Assembly (NCBI GenBank): GCA_002427545.1
Contig: DIRM01000015.1
Coordinates: 5,714 to 30,057, forward strand
Length of the DNA stretch: 24,344 nucleotides
Reading direction: 5' to 3'
From: Mageeibacillus sp. UBA5436
GTDB lineage: Bacteria > Bacillota > Clostridia > Saccharofermentanales > DTU023
The stretch's first letter is position 1; every line of letters begins with the position of its first letter. This document shows positions 8,161 through 16,752 of the stretch, piece by piece. Below the pieces are notes generated by a model, which was given only the letters and a program-made list of their open reading frames with translations, had not been told where the DNA came from and made no database searches. The translations under genes and the position numbers were made by a program.

Positions 8161-8220
8161 TAACATCATTATATTTTAAGATGTTAGAAACGTTTTATAT
8201 ATCTACTGGAATTTTCCCAG
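8161..8220 (-). promoter_or_regulatory. mglB promoter region with nested inverted repeats
   Basis: Read on the minus strand there is a TATAAT -10 (plus coordinates 8168-8173); the -35 position (8191-8196) is poor. The -10 lies inside an inverted repeat TAACATC (8161-8167) / GATGTTA (8180-8186). The -35 position is covered by the palindrome AAACGTTT (8188-8195), a core typical of LacI/GalR-family operators. Further upstream, 8205-8219 holds the imperfect palindrome CTGG..CCAG. A promoter needing an activator, or blocked by a repressor, fits this layout. It gives mglBAC-galE a start independent of galK. Confidence 0.5.
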
Positions 8221-8269
8221 ATAGAAACAGTTTTATGGTCTGTATACGCTTTTCACAAATCCTTCAGAC

Positions 8270-9577
8270 TTACCCTTTAGATTGAAAAACATAACCACCT
8301 ATATTACGAATTTGAACAATATGACAGGTATTATCACCTAATATTTTTTCAATTTTAATTTTAAAATCATCAAGTTTATTTAAAGGAACAAAAGCTTGTA
8401 TCGTACCGGCAAACCCTCCGCCTTGCACACGATATGCGCCCTCTCCTTCAAGAAAAGCACCTGCTAATGCTAAAGCTACAGCCATTTCTTGATGCTTAAT
8501 TGAACCAGACACAGAAATATTTTGTAATTGCGTCCACGATGAATTTCCTGAATTTTGTATTTCTTTTAAGAAATCAGAAAAATCACCTGATTTAAATTCT
8601 TCTACAGCTTTTAAGACTCGATTATTTTCTTGATAATAATGGATGACTCTTAATACCGCCCGATCTCCTACTTTTTTTCTAACTTTTGCTAAATTATTAA
8701 AAAAATCTGATTCAGGCACTTGGCTTAAAATATCTTGTTCAAAATAATTAGCAACTGCTTGCATATCAGTTGTAATCGATGCGTATTCATCTGTTAAATT
8801 AGCATGATCCGCACCAGAATCTATAATACAAAGAGCATATTTTTCTTTTTGTAAATTCAAATCAAAAGCTTCTATTTTAATATTTTCCGGATCATAAAAA
8901 TTGATATGAACGGCTGAGCCCACAGCTGAAGCCATTTGATCCATCAAACCAGATGGTTTACCAAAAAATTCATTTTCTGCATATTGCCCCATTTTAGCCC
9001 AGGTCACAGAATTTTCAATATCATCCGCCCAAAAGTGATTGAGAATAACTGCAATCAATACTTCAATTGCCGCTGAGGAAGAAAGCCCTGATCCAGGTAG
9101 AACATTCGATTGACAATAGATATTTAAACCTCTAGGCTTATAACCTTTTTGGGCAAAACTGGCTGCAACACCTCTTAATAAAGCTGCTGTCGTCTCTTTT
9201 TCTTCATTTTGTGGTTCCATCAAATCCAAACTAATCTCAATACGATCCCAACCCTCAGATTGAAAACAAATGGTATTTTGATTATTAGGATTTGCACAAG
9301 CCCAAATATCCATATTAACGGCTGCGGCTATCACATTACCACCTTGATGATCTGTATGATTGCCTAATAATTCAGCCCGTCCAGGTGATGAAAAGAATGC
9401 CACTTCTGTATTTTCATCGGCAAAAAAAGAAGACATAAAATGATCTAATATATTATAAAATCGATCATATATATCTTTTGATATTATTTCATTATTTGAA
9501 AGCATTAAAAGCTTTTGAATCTGAGAATCAAGCTCATGCTCTTTTAATTGGCTTTTCCAATTTTTTATAGTTTGCAT
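8270..9577 (-). CDS. galK: Galactokinase
   Basis: ATP-dependent phosphorylation of galactose to galactose 1-phosphate, first step of the Leloir pathway. 435 aa; ATG at 9577 with AGAGGA upstream. GHMP-kinase fold: galactokinase signature SPGRAELLGNHTDHQGG (64-80) with the conserved Arg R67, ATP-binding PGSGLSSSAA (161-170), probable catalytic base D213 in GLMDQMAS, and the C-terminal GGGFAGT motif. About 40-50 residues longer at the N-terminus than E. coli GalK (382 aa); the signature begins near residue 64. NH in place of the more usual EH in the signature is seen in clostridial members. It is upstream of mglB by 153 bases with no clear terminator between, so it can be read into mglBAC-galE as well as having its own promoter. 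Confidence 0.95.
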   Translation of the reverse strand: MQTIKNWKSQLKEHELDSQIQKLLMLSNNEIISKDIYDRFYNILDHFMSSFFADENTEVAFFSSPGRAELLGNHTDHQGGNVIAAAVNMDIWACANPNNQNTICFQSEGWDRIEISLDLMEPQNEEKETTAALLRGVAASFAQKGYKPRGLNIYCQSNVLPGSGLSSSAAIEVLIAVILNHFWADDIENSVTWAKMGQYAENEFFGKPSGLMDQMASAVGSAVHINFYDPENIKIEAFDLNLQKEKYALCIIDSGADHANLTDEYASITTDMQAVANYFEQDILSQVPESDFFNNLAKVRKKVGDRAVLRVIHYYQENNRVLKAVEEFKSGDFSDFLKEIQNSGNSSWTQLQNISVSGSIKHQEMAVALALAGAFLEGEGAYRVQGGGFAGTIQAFVPLNKLDDFKIKIEKILGDNTCHIVQIRNIGGYVFQSKG

Positions 9578-9613
9578 AAAATCCTCTAATTATTCCTACA
9601 AAGCACCGTAATA

Positions 9614-9637
9614 AACATATTCTTTCGATAATATGTT
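9614..9637. promoter_or_regulatory. Inverted repeat in the galK leader
   Basis: Perfect 8-bp arms AACATATT (9614-9621) and AATATGTT (9630-9637), spacer 8. It lies downstream of the predicted galK promoter, about 40 bases before the start codon. The outer AACAT-N14-ATGTT pattern is the same as at the mglB promoter (8162-8185), suggesting a shared operator, or a leader RNA hairpin. Confidence 0.45.
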
Positions 9638-9663
9638 CAATTCATGTCTAAATGCTTAAATAT

Positions 9664-9691
9664 ATTTTAACAAATTGTTCATATTTGTCCA
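9664..9691 (-). promoter_or_regulatory. galK: galK promoter
   Basis: On the minus strand: -35 TGGACA (9691-9686), 16-base spacer, -10 TAAAAT (9669-9664). Each box has five of six consensus bases. The start codon at 9577 would give a leader of roughly 80 bases that contains the 9614-9637 inverted repeat. Confidence 0.55.
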
Positions 9692-9771
9692 GTACGTGAA
9701 ACATTAATAATCTTTTTCTTTTTTGATAATACATAAAATTTATATTGGAACAAAATTATTGACTTAAAAAT

Positions 9772-11079
9772 TTATTCAAACAAGCCACTATTCAATACTG
9801 AAATCTGATTTTTAGCTGTAAAAAGTAATTTCCCTTCTTCTGTATTTTCAGAAAAAAGTCCATTTAAATCATTAAATTTATTTTTATATTGAAGAACCGT
9901 TAATCCATTTTTAATAGACTCATTTAGTTTTGAAAGGTCTGCCGTTTTTTCTTGAGATTGATTTAAATATTCAGAAAATAAAGCGATACTTGCTACATCA
10001 GAATTATTTGAAAGGCTTTGTAAGGAAACATTATGATATTTTTCATTCAAAAAGCTGGTTTGTAGAATTTGTCTTTTATAAAATCCACTCAATTCTGGGT
10101 TTTGTAATTTTTCTGGAGATTGATATAGGATTTTAACATTTTCCCAAGTTAAAGCACTAAAAGCTTGTTCGCCACTAGAAATGTAATAATCTAAATCGGA
10201 TGAAATTCCAATGGGATAAAAAAACACATTCTCAGAATCACTTATGGCTTGTGTAAATATTTCAGACCATTGATCATACGGTGCTTGCCAGTTTTCATCT
10301 AAAAGTGCAAAGGATTCTAAAACATATAAATTGACATCTGATAATTGAATAAATTCTTCTTCCATATATGGATCTATTAAATCTAAATTTTCAGTTGGTT
10401 TGCTTGAAGACGAGGTTTCAGGATAAAGAATTCTCTCTACTTTCATAGTAGTATTGGCTGGTAATGTACTCTTGGTAAATACAGGTAATAATTTATCTTT
10501 AATTTGATTGATTTGTCCTAATGTATCTTGTGAAGGTTCTTGATTATAAGACAATAATAAAACCTCAGCATATTTTAAATCATATGGCCAGGTGGTCTTC
10601 GTTGTCTCAAGGGCTTTACCATTTTGATCAACCGAAACAACCCAAGAATCTTCAAAACGATAAATCTTTTCAATCATCTTCTGCCAATCTGAGAAGTCTT
10701 TTTTTTGTTCCGTTAAAACAAGATATTTTCCCCAAAGCAATTGATCATCTAATAAAAAATCATAATTTCCCGTTTTATTTTCTTGCTTGTCTAATTCAAT
10801 AGAGGTGATGATACCTTCATACTTACTATCATCTTTTTCATCTAAAAAAGGCTTTATAAAATTATTCTTAAATGTCGTTTCTAATGTTTTATCCTTTTCA
10901 CTTAAACGATCGGCCAAACTATTCTGATCGCGCAAGTTAAGTTTTTTATTATCTAAAGCTTGCATTTGATGAGATTTCTTTAAATATCCTGGAAAAACAA
11001 ATAATAAGATTAGAACAATTATGATCAATAATATCGGTAAAACAATTTTTAAGTTCTTTTTTAATTTATTAGATTGCAT
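9772..11079 (-). CDS. Membrane-anchored extracytoplasmic protein of unknown function
   Basis: I do not recognise this protein with certainty. 435 aa from the ATG at 11079 (GAGG six bases upstream; the ATG at 11091 lacks an SD). A lysine-rich start is followed by one hydrophobic span of about 20 residues (roughly residues 12-32), with no lipobox, so the rest should lie outside the membrane. The ectodomain is polar and mainly helical, with aromatic-rich helix starts such as DDQLLWGKYLVL and WPYDLKYAEVLLLSY, then DLDYYISSGEQAFSALTW. Spacing of these blocks resembles the alpha/alpha toroid of family 8 glycoside hydrolases, but the usual SEGQ with its catalytic Glu reads LDDQ here; activity is doubtful. 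It sits next to galK and is divergent from tmcAL. A role in cell-surface polysaccharide is conceivable but unproven. No clear terminator follows. Confidence 0.75.
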   Translation of the reverse strand: MQSNKLKKNLKIVLPILLIIIVLILLFVFPGYLKKSHQMQALDNKKLNLRDQNSLADRLSEKDKTLETTFKNNFIKPFLDEKDDSKYEGIITSIELDKQENKTGNYDFLLDDQLLWGKYLVLTEQKKDFSDWQKMIEKIYRFEDSWVVSVDQNGKALETTKTTWPYDLKYAEVLLLSYNQEPSQDTLGQINQIKDKLLPVFTKSTLPANTTMKVERILYPETSSSSKPTENLDLIDPYMEEEFIQLSDVNLYVLESFALLDENWQAPYDQWSEIFTQAISDSENVFFYPIGISSDLDYYISSGEQAFSALTWENVKILYQSPEKLQNPELSGFYKRQILQTSFLNEKYHNVSLQSLSNNSDVASIALFSEYLNQSQEKTADLSKLNESIKNGLTVLQYKNKFNDLNGLFSENTEEGKLLFTAKNQISVLNSGLFE

Positions 11080-11166
11080 ATTTTGCCTCATAAAATTTCT
11101 TAATATGCTAATATCTTAAAAGAAAAGATGCAAATATAAAAGTATTAAGTAAAAAGGAAAAAACAT

Positions 11167-12393
11167 ATGGGAGTTTATGGCATTGTTGCAGAATACAATC
11201 CTTTTCATAATGGTCATCAATATCAAATAGAGCAAATTAAAAGCCGAGATCCAAAAGCTTTTATTATCGTAATCATGTCTGGATATTTTTGCCAGCGCGG
11301 TGAAGCTGCTATTTTACCTCCATATTCTAGAGCAGCTATGGCTTTATCTTGTGGTGCTGATATTGTTTTCCAATTACCTACTTATGCTGCTTTAGGTTCT
11401 GCTGAAATTTTTGCTGAAACAGCTGTTATCTCTTTGGCAAAATCTGGTATCTGTCAATATCTTGCCTTTGGTTCCGAATCAGATAGTCTCGAAGAATTAC
11501 AAAAAATTGCTGATCTTCTTATTACAGAAGAAAGAACTTTATGGGAATATATTGAACCACAGCTAAAAGAAGGAATTTCATATGCTAAATCTCGAGAAAA
11601 TTTTGTATCAGAAAAACTAGGTATTTCATTTTCTCAGCTTTTAAAAAAACCGAATCAAGTTTTAGCCATTGAATATTTAAAAGCCATTAAAAAATATAAT
11701 TTAAACTTAAAACCCATTTTAATTAAAAGACAAGGTTCGGATTATCTGCAGGAAGGATTATCTGAAGATATATTTCCTTCAGCATTGGCTATTCGAGAAT
11801 TTCTAAACAAACGAAAAGACAATTTTTTAAATGTACATGATATTTCTTATTTGCAAAAATTTATACCAAATAAGGCTTTAGCTATTTTACTTGATGATTG
11901 GCAAAATGAAATCTACTTAAAAGAAAATAATTTAAATATGATATATTCTTTGATTTTAGAAAATACCAATCAAGCCAAAACACGATACCTTGATCAAGCT
12001 TTACTCAATCGTCTCAAAAAAGCATTGCGTTTTAGCGATGATCATTATCCTTCCATGGATGTTTTGATCAAATCTGCTATGACTAAGCAATATCCTAAAA
12101 CTAGAGTTCAGCGTGCTTTAAGTAACTTAATTTTAAATATTGAGGAAAAGCCAAATTTTCAACCTCAATATTTGCATTTACTAGGTTTTACCAAACAAGG
12201 TCGATATTTACTAAAAAGGATGCAAGATAAAACCAATCTACCGATTGTCTCTAACTTTAGCGATATTTCAAATGTGCTCGATAAAAAAGAATTATGGCAA
12301 GAAAATTTAGAATTAAGAGCTTCAAGATTTTGGTTAGAAATAGCTAATCAACCTATCAATCAAATCTTTGACAGCCCTTTGAGAATGCGATAA
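11167..12393 (+). CDS. tmcAL: tRNA(Met) cytidine acetate ligase TmcAL (YlbM family)
   Basis: Uses acetate and ATP to form N4-acetylcytidine at the wobble position of elongator tRNA(Met); cytoplasmic. 408 aa, the normal length. Nucleotidyltransferase-type start GIVAEYNPFHNGH (5-17) with the HxGH nucleotide motif, then VIMSGYFCQRGEAA, DIVFQLPTYAALGSAEIFA and the conserved FGSESD. The C-terminal LGFTKQGRYLL matches the YlbM tail. Start ATG at 11167 with AAGGA 8 bases upstream. 74 bases separate it from tyrS on the same strand, so co-transcription is possible. Its own promoter is not obvious in the 87-base divergent gap. Confidence 0.94.
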   Translation: MGVYGIVAEYNPFHNGHQYQIEQIKSRDPKAFIIVIMSGYFCQRGEAAILPPYSRAAMALSCGADIVFQLPTYAALGSAEIFAETAVISLAKSGICQYLAFGSESDSLEELQKIADLLITEERTLWEYIEPQLKEGISYAKSRENFVSEKLGISFSQLLKKPNQVLAIEYLKAIKKYNLNLKPILIKRQGSDYLQEGLSEDIFPSALAIREFLNKRKDNFLNVHDISYLQKFIPNKALAILLDDWQNEIYLKENNLNMIYSLILENTNQAKTRYLDQALLNRLKKALRFSDDHYPSMDVLIKSAMTKQYPKTRVQRALSNLILNIEEKPNFQPQYLHLLGFTKQGRYLLKRMQDKTNLPIVSNFSDISNVLDKKELWQENLELRASRFWLEIANQPINQIFDSPLRMR

Positions 12394-12467
12394 GATTTTT
12401 TTGGTTTATAATGTAATTTTTTACTATTTTGATAATAAATAATTTTAATTAATAACAGGAGAATAAA

Positions 12468-13688
12468 ATGAATGTATATGATACTTTAGTCGAACGTGGT
12501 TATTTTGCTGATGCGACTCATCCAGAAAAAATTAAAGAATATTTATCCAAACCGGGTGCGGTTTTTTACATTGGTTTCGATCCTACTGCTGATAGCCTCC
12601 ATATCGGTCATTTAACTCAGATGATGGTTATGGCACATATGCAAAAAGCTGGGCATATCCCTATCGCATTAATGGGTGGTGGAACGGGCCGAATTGGCGA
12701 TCCATCTGGCCGTTCAGATATGCGTCAATTGATGACAACAGAAACCATTAATCATAATGTTGAAAAATTCAAAGAGCAAATGACTCGTTTAATTGATTTT
12801 TCTGATGATAAAGCTATCATTGCAAATAATGCTGATTGGCTTCTCAATATTAATTATATTGAATTCTTACGAGATATTGGTGTGAATTTTTCAGTTAATA
12901 AAATGTTGGCTACTGATATTTATAAAAACCGTTTGGAAGATGGCTTAACTTATTTTGAATTTAGCTATATTTTATTGCAAAGTTATGACTTTTTAGAATT
13001 GTTCCGTCGTTATCATTGTCGTCTACAAATGGGCGGACAAGATCAATGGGCAAATATTATTTCTGGTGTAGATTTAATTCGAAGAGTAGAACAAGAAGAA
13101 GCTTATGGTATGACCTTTAAATTGCTTGAAAATTCAGCTGGTGAAAAAATGGGAAAAACAGCTAAAGGTGCATTATGGCTTGATGCTGATAAATTAAGTC
13201 CTTTTGAATTTTATCAATATTTCCGCAATATGGAAGATGCATCGGTTATTAAAACAATGAAAATACTTACCTTCTTACCATTGGAAGAAATTGCTAAATA
13301 TGAAAAATTAGAAGGCCAAGAAATTAATCAAGCAAAAGAAGTCTTAGCATATGAAGTAACTAAGATAGTACATGGAGAAGAAGCCGCTTCTGATGCACAA
13401 AAACAAGCAAGACAATTATTTTCGGGTGCAGGTCGTTCTGATAATATGCCGACATATGAATTAACTGAAGATGAAGCATTTAATACTGCCATTCTTGATT
13501 TATTAAGCACAAATAAAATGGTTCCATCCAAGAGTGAAGGACGTCGTTTAATTAAACAAGGTGGTGTTTACCTCAATGATATTGCTATTACAGATCCTAA
13601 TGCTTTAATGAATGCAAATGATTTTAAAAATAATGAAGTTATTATCCGTCGTGGTAAGAAGAATTTCTTCCGTTTTATTTTAAAATAA
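12468..13688 (+). CDS. tyrS: Tyrosyl-tRNA synthetase
   Basis: Charges tRNA(Tyr) with tyrosine. 406 aa, TyrS type. Class I motifs: HIGH (45-48) in FDPTADSLHIGHL and KMGKT (227-231) as the KMSKS loop, as in other Gram-positive TyrRS. QMGGQDQWANI (187-197) is the tyrosine-site helix. The C-terminal S4 RNA-binding domain (about 345-406) includes KSEGRRLIKQGGVYLN. SD AGGAG about 7 bases before the ATG. The 74-base gap after tmcAL is too short for a T-box leader, which often precedes tyrS in Bacillota; control must be elsewhere. A strong terminator follows. Confidence 0.97.
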   Translation: MNVYDTLVERGYFADATHPEKIKEYLSKPGAVFYIGFDPTADSLHIGHLTQMMVMAHMQKAGHIPIALMGGGTGRIGDPSGRSDMRQLMTTETINHNVEKFKEQMTRLIDFSDDKAIIANNADWLLNINYIEFLRDIGVNFSVNKMLATDIYKNRLEDGLTYFEFSYILLQSYDFLELFRRYHCRLQMGGQDQWANIISGVDLIRRVEQEEAYGMTFKLLENSAGEKMGKTAKGALWLDADKLSPFEFYQYFRNMEDASVIKTMKILTFLPLEEIAKYEKLEGQEINQAKEVLAYEVTKIVHGEEAASDAQKQARQLFSGAGRSDNMPTYELTEDEAFNTAILDLLSTNKMVPSKSEGRRLIKQGGVYLNDIAITDPNALMNANDFKNNEVIIRRGKKNFFRFILK

Positions 13689-13717
13689 GCAAGCATTGCA
13701 ATTCAAAAATAATTAAT

Positions 13718-13769
13718 AAAAGACCAACTGATACGAGAGTAATCTCTAGAAAAAATCAGTTGGTCTTTT
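13718..13769. terminator. Intrinsic terminator, tyrS (+) and probably also the M18 peptidase gene (-)
   Basis: Arms AAAAGACCAACTGAT (13718-13732) and ATCAGTTGGTCTTTT (13755-13769) pair over 15 bases; the loop holds an inner GAGA/TCTC pair. The plus-strand RNA ends in a U-run. The A-run on the left arm gives a U-run for the convergent minus transcript. Confidence 0.9.
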
Positions 13770-13804
13770 TCATTAATATTCTATTAAAAGAAATAAGTGT
13801 TAAC

Positions 13805-15220
13805 CTAATTATTCAAAAAAGCTAAATAAGCACGATAAGTATTATAGACATCAATTTTTGAAGTAATTTCAAAACAAGAATGCATGGCAAACATGGCCAC
13901 ACCACTATCAATAACATTCATACCAGTCTTAGCAAAATATTTAGCAATGGTTCCTCCACCGCCCCAATCAACTTTTCCAAGTTCAGATATTTGATAAGGA
14001 ATATTATGTTCGGCGAAAATATTCAAAACATAGGAAACGAATTCAGCATGCGCATCATTGGTTGAACTTTTACCAGCTGCTCCGGTATATTTATTAATGC
14101 CGATACCTTTACTTAAATACGAACTATTTAATGGATCTGAAACTTCTGCATAATTAGGATCAAAAACATTAGAAACATCTGAAGAAAGAAGATTGGTATT
14201 CATATAAAATTCTTCAATCTCTCTGCGTTTTGGTTCTCTACCCAAAATCATTTCATGTAAATGATTCAATTGATATAAAAAGATATCTGATTGAGCTCCA
14301 GTATTGCCTTCACTACCAATTTCTTCTTTATCTGCAAATAAAATAGCAATCGTACGTTTTCCAGCTTTGCTATTAATTAATGCTTCAAGTGAAGTATAAG
14401 CACATACTCGGTCATCTTGCCCATAGGCACCAATCATTGATCGATCAAAACCAACATCTCTCGCCATTTGTGCAGGTACAATTTCAATTTCTGCTCTATT
14501 AAAGTCAATTTCTGTAAGTCCATATTGTTCATTTAATAAATTAAGAATTCCCAATTTGAAGCGATCTTTCACTTCTGTATCAGGATAAGGAATACTGCCA
14601 ATCAAGAGATTCATTTTTTCTGGATTAACAAATTCCGAAACCTTTTTAGAGCGTAAATGCTTATCTAAATGTGGTAATAAATCAGTAATGGTGAAAACAG
14701 GATCTTGTGGATCGTCACCTACATTAATTTCAACTTTTTTACCATCACTTAAATAAATCACACCATGTAAGGATAAGGCTGTAGATAGCCATTGATATTT
14801 TTTGATGCCACCATAATAATGCGTTTTAAAATAAACCAATTCTTCTTCTTCCATTAAAGGATTAGGTTTTAAATCAAGACGTGGTGAATCAACATGTGAA
14901 CCAACCATATTAAAGCCTTTACTTGGTTCTTCTTCTCCAACAATTGCCGCGATTAAGGTCTTATCATGCATTGTGGTATAAACTTTATCGCCTGCATTTA
15001 GTTTTTCAAATTGTGAAATATCCTGGAAGCCTGCCTTCTCTAATTGTTCTACACTATAGGCAATAAAGCGTCGCTCGGTTTTTCCAATATTCAAAGCATG
15101 CTTATAGCCTTCAGCAAAATCAAAGATTTGATCTTTTTCATCGCTTTGTATATCCCAGCAATTCTCTTTTTTCATAAATAATTTTTCTTTTAATTCTTCT
15201 GCTTTTTCTTTTTTTGACAT
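13805..15220 (-). CDS. M18 family aminopeptidase (aspartyl aminopeptidase-like)
   Basis: Dinuclear zinc exopeptidase of the cytoplasm, probably removing N-terminal residues from peptides. 471 aa from the ATG at 15220, with AAAGGA 7 bases upstream; the longer frame to 15244 begins with TTG and has no SD. Seen: first metal motif GSHVDSPRLDLKPNP (H109 and D111), the catalytic/metal segment ADKEEIGSEGNTGAQS, a DVSNVFDPNY block, and the C-terminal metal histidine in AMHSCFEITSKID. These are in the normal M18 order and the length fits. The clostridial literature uses apeA for such genes, but substrate preference cannot be read from the sequence, so no symbol is given. It has its own promoter and ends at the terminator shared with tyrS. 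Confidence 0.93.
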   Translation of the reverse strand: MSKKEKAEELKEKLFMKKENCWDIQSDEKDQIFDFAEGYKHALNIGKTERRFIAYSVEQLEKAGFQDISQFEKLNAGDKVYTTMHDKTLIAAIVGEEEPSKGFNMVGSHVDSPRLDLKPNPLMEEEELVYFKTHYYGGIKKYQWLSTALSLHGVIYLSDGKKVEINVGDDPQDPVFTITDLLPHLDKHLRSKKVSEFVNPEKMNLLIGSIPYPDTEVKDRFKLGILNLLNEQYGLTEIDFNRAEIEIVPAQMARDVGFDRSMIGAYGQDDRVCAYTSLEALINSKAGKRTIAILFADKEEIGSEGNTGAQSDIFLYQLNHLHEMILGREPKRREIEEFYMNTNLLSSDVSNVFDPNYAEVSDPLNSSYLSKGIGINKYTGAAGKSSTNDAHAEFVSYVLNIFAEHNIPYQISELGKVDWGGGGTIAKYFAKTGMNVIDSGVAMFAMHSCFEITSKIDVYNTYRAYLAFLNN

Positions 15221-15251
15221 GATAATTTCCTTTCCTTTTTCCAACTACTCT

Positions 15252-15280
15252 ATTATAGAGAAATCATTTAAAAATGCTAA
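15252..15280 (-). promoter_or_regulatory. Promoter of the M18 aminopeptidase gene
   Basis: Minus strand -35 TTAGCA (15280-15275), 17-base spacer, -10 TATAAT (15257-15252). The -10 lies inside the small palindrome CTCTAT-a-ATAGAG. A weak hairpin just upstream (AATGCT/AGCATT with four T) may end rarA transcripts. Confidence 0.6.
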
Positions 15281-15387
15281 TTAGAAGCATTCAAATTGTA
15301 ATAAAGAAAACATAATATATTGTTTGTAATTTTTGTAATTAAAGTTATAAAAATTTTTATTTGATTCAAATAATTGAAATTTAAAAT

Positions 15388-16680
15388 TTAATCATCTAAT
15401 TTGGATAAAAAGTCCAACCATTTTTGAATTTTTTGCTCATAGCCCATATTGGTTGATTGATAGAAAACCTTATCTTTAATCTTATCAGGTAAAAATTGCA
15501 TATTCGCATAATGATAAGGAAAATCATGTGCATATTTATAATCAATAGAATAACCGAGATCTTGCATTTTCTCGACTGGTGCATTACGTAAAGCAAATGG
15601 AATATCTCCAGTATTTTGATTTTTGACTGTATTTAAAGCCTCATCAATACCAAGATAGGCTGAATTAGACTTGGGTGATGTTGCAATAGCAAGAGCCGCC
15701 TCAGCCAAAATAATTCTTGCTTCTGGCATGCCAATCATTTTAATGGCTTGATATGCCGAAACAGCAACACTTAGCATTTGAGGATTTGCCAAACCAACAT
15801 CTTCAGCTGCGCAAATGACAATTCGTCTGGCTAAAAATTCTATATCTTCACCACCATATAAAGCTTTGGCAAGATAAAATAAAGTAGCATCTGGATCACT
15901 GCCTCGCATCGATTTTATAAAGGCACTTATTGTATCATAATGTGCTTCTCCGCCTTTATCAAAAGCAGGGCTACGCTTTTGCATACTATCCTTTATGATG
16001 TCTAAAGTAATTGTAATGATTCCTGACTGATCTGGATAAGTCGTTAGAACTGCTAATTCTAGGCCATTAAGTGCAATTCTAGCATCACCATTTGCAAGAT
16101 CAGCAATAAAATCAAGGACTTGCTCTTCGAGGATAATTTTTTTATTACCATATCCTCTTTCCTTATCTTGCAAAGCAGATTCTATAATTTTTTTTATTTC
16201 TGTTTCAGATAAAGCATATAATTGAAAAACAGTTGACCTTGAGATTAAAGCTTTATTTACTTCAAAATAAGGATTTTCTGTTGTTGCTCCAATCAGAATT
16301 AAAGTTCCGTCTTCAACGCTAGGAAGAAGCGCATCTTGTTGAGCTTTGTTAAAACGGTGAATTTCATCTATAAAAAGAACCGTTTTTCCTTTTGGATTTA
16401 GAATTAGGTTTTTGGTATCCGAAATAATATTTTTTATATCTTTAACGCCAGAAGTGACAGCATTAATTTGTTGAAAATGATTTTTTGTTGTCGCCGCAAT
16501 TACTCTTGCTAAACTGGTTTTACCCGTGCCTGGTGGACCAAATAATATAATTGAGCTTAATCGATCCGCTTCAATCATACGGCGCAACATTTTACCTTCG
16601 CCTAAAATATGATTTTGACCAATATATTCGTTTAAATCTCTAGGTGTCATCAAATAAGCTAAAGGTTGATTTTGCTTCAT
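15388..16680 (-). CDS. rarA: Replication-associated recombination protein A (RarA/MgsA), AAA+ ATPase
   Basis: Clamp-loader-like AAA+ ATPase acting at stalled replication forks. 430 aa, normal length. Walker A FGPPGTGKTS (47-56), Walker B VLFIDEIHRF (101-110), sensor 1 ILIGATTENPYFEVN, and the family C-terminal block with ALYGGEDIEFLARRI and AEDVGLANPQ. SD AAGGA 8 bases before the ATG at 16680. The gene begins only about 20 bases after the glyA terminator; the U-run of that terminator directly abuts the rarA SD, so expression depends on read-through or on an internal promoter that I cannot find. Confidence 0.96.
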   Translation of the reverse strand: MKQNQPLAYLMTPRDLNEYIGQNHILGEGKMLRRMIEADRLSSIILFGPPGTGKTSLARVIAATTKNHFQQINAVTSGVKDIKNIISDTKNLILNPKGKTVLFIDEIHRFNKAQQDALLPSVEDGTLILIGATTENPYFEVNKALISRSTVFQLYALSETEIKKIIESALQDKERGYGNKKIILEEQVLDFIADLANGDARIALNGLELAVLTTYPDQSGIITITLDIIKDSMQKRSPAFDKGGEAHYDTISAFIKSMRGSDPDATLFYLAKALYGGEDIEFLARRIVICAAEDVGLANPQMLSVAVSAYQAIKMIGMPEARIILAEAALAIATSPKSNSAYLGIDEALNTVKNQNTGDIPFALRNAPVEKMQDLGYSIDYKYAHDFPYHYANMQFLPDKIKDKVFYQSTNMGYEQKIQKWLDFLSKLDD

Positions 16681-16693
16681 AATAATAATCCTT

Positions 16694-16732
16694 AAAAAAA
16701 TGGAGACGATAAAGCTAAATTCATCATCTCCA
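16694..16732 (-). terminator. Terminator after glyA, abutting the rarA ribosome binding site
   Basis: On the minus strand TGGAGATGAT (16732-16723) pairs with ATCGTCTCCA (16710-16701) with one U-G pair, followed by seven T (16700-16694) and then at once by AAGGA, the rarA SD. Confidence 0.8.
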
Positions 16733-16752
16733 ATTATTAATTAATAATTTTT

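Noticed and set aside
8241..8257. Catabolite-repression (cre-like) site upstream of mglB
   Set aside because: TGTATACGCTTTTCACA has the TG, CG and CA landmarks, but the right half has one base too many and two further mismatches; too weak to call.
9700..9735. Possible terminator after the 9772-11079 gene
   Set aside because: AATAATC and GATAATA flank a T-run but are direct-type, not complementary, so no stem forms.
12394..12467. T-box riboswitch upstream of tyrS
   Set aside because: The gap is only 74 bases and shows neither a terminator stem nor the conserved T-box sequence.
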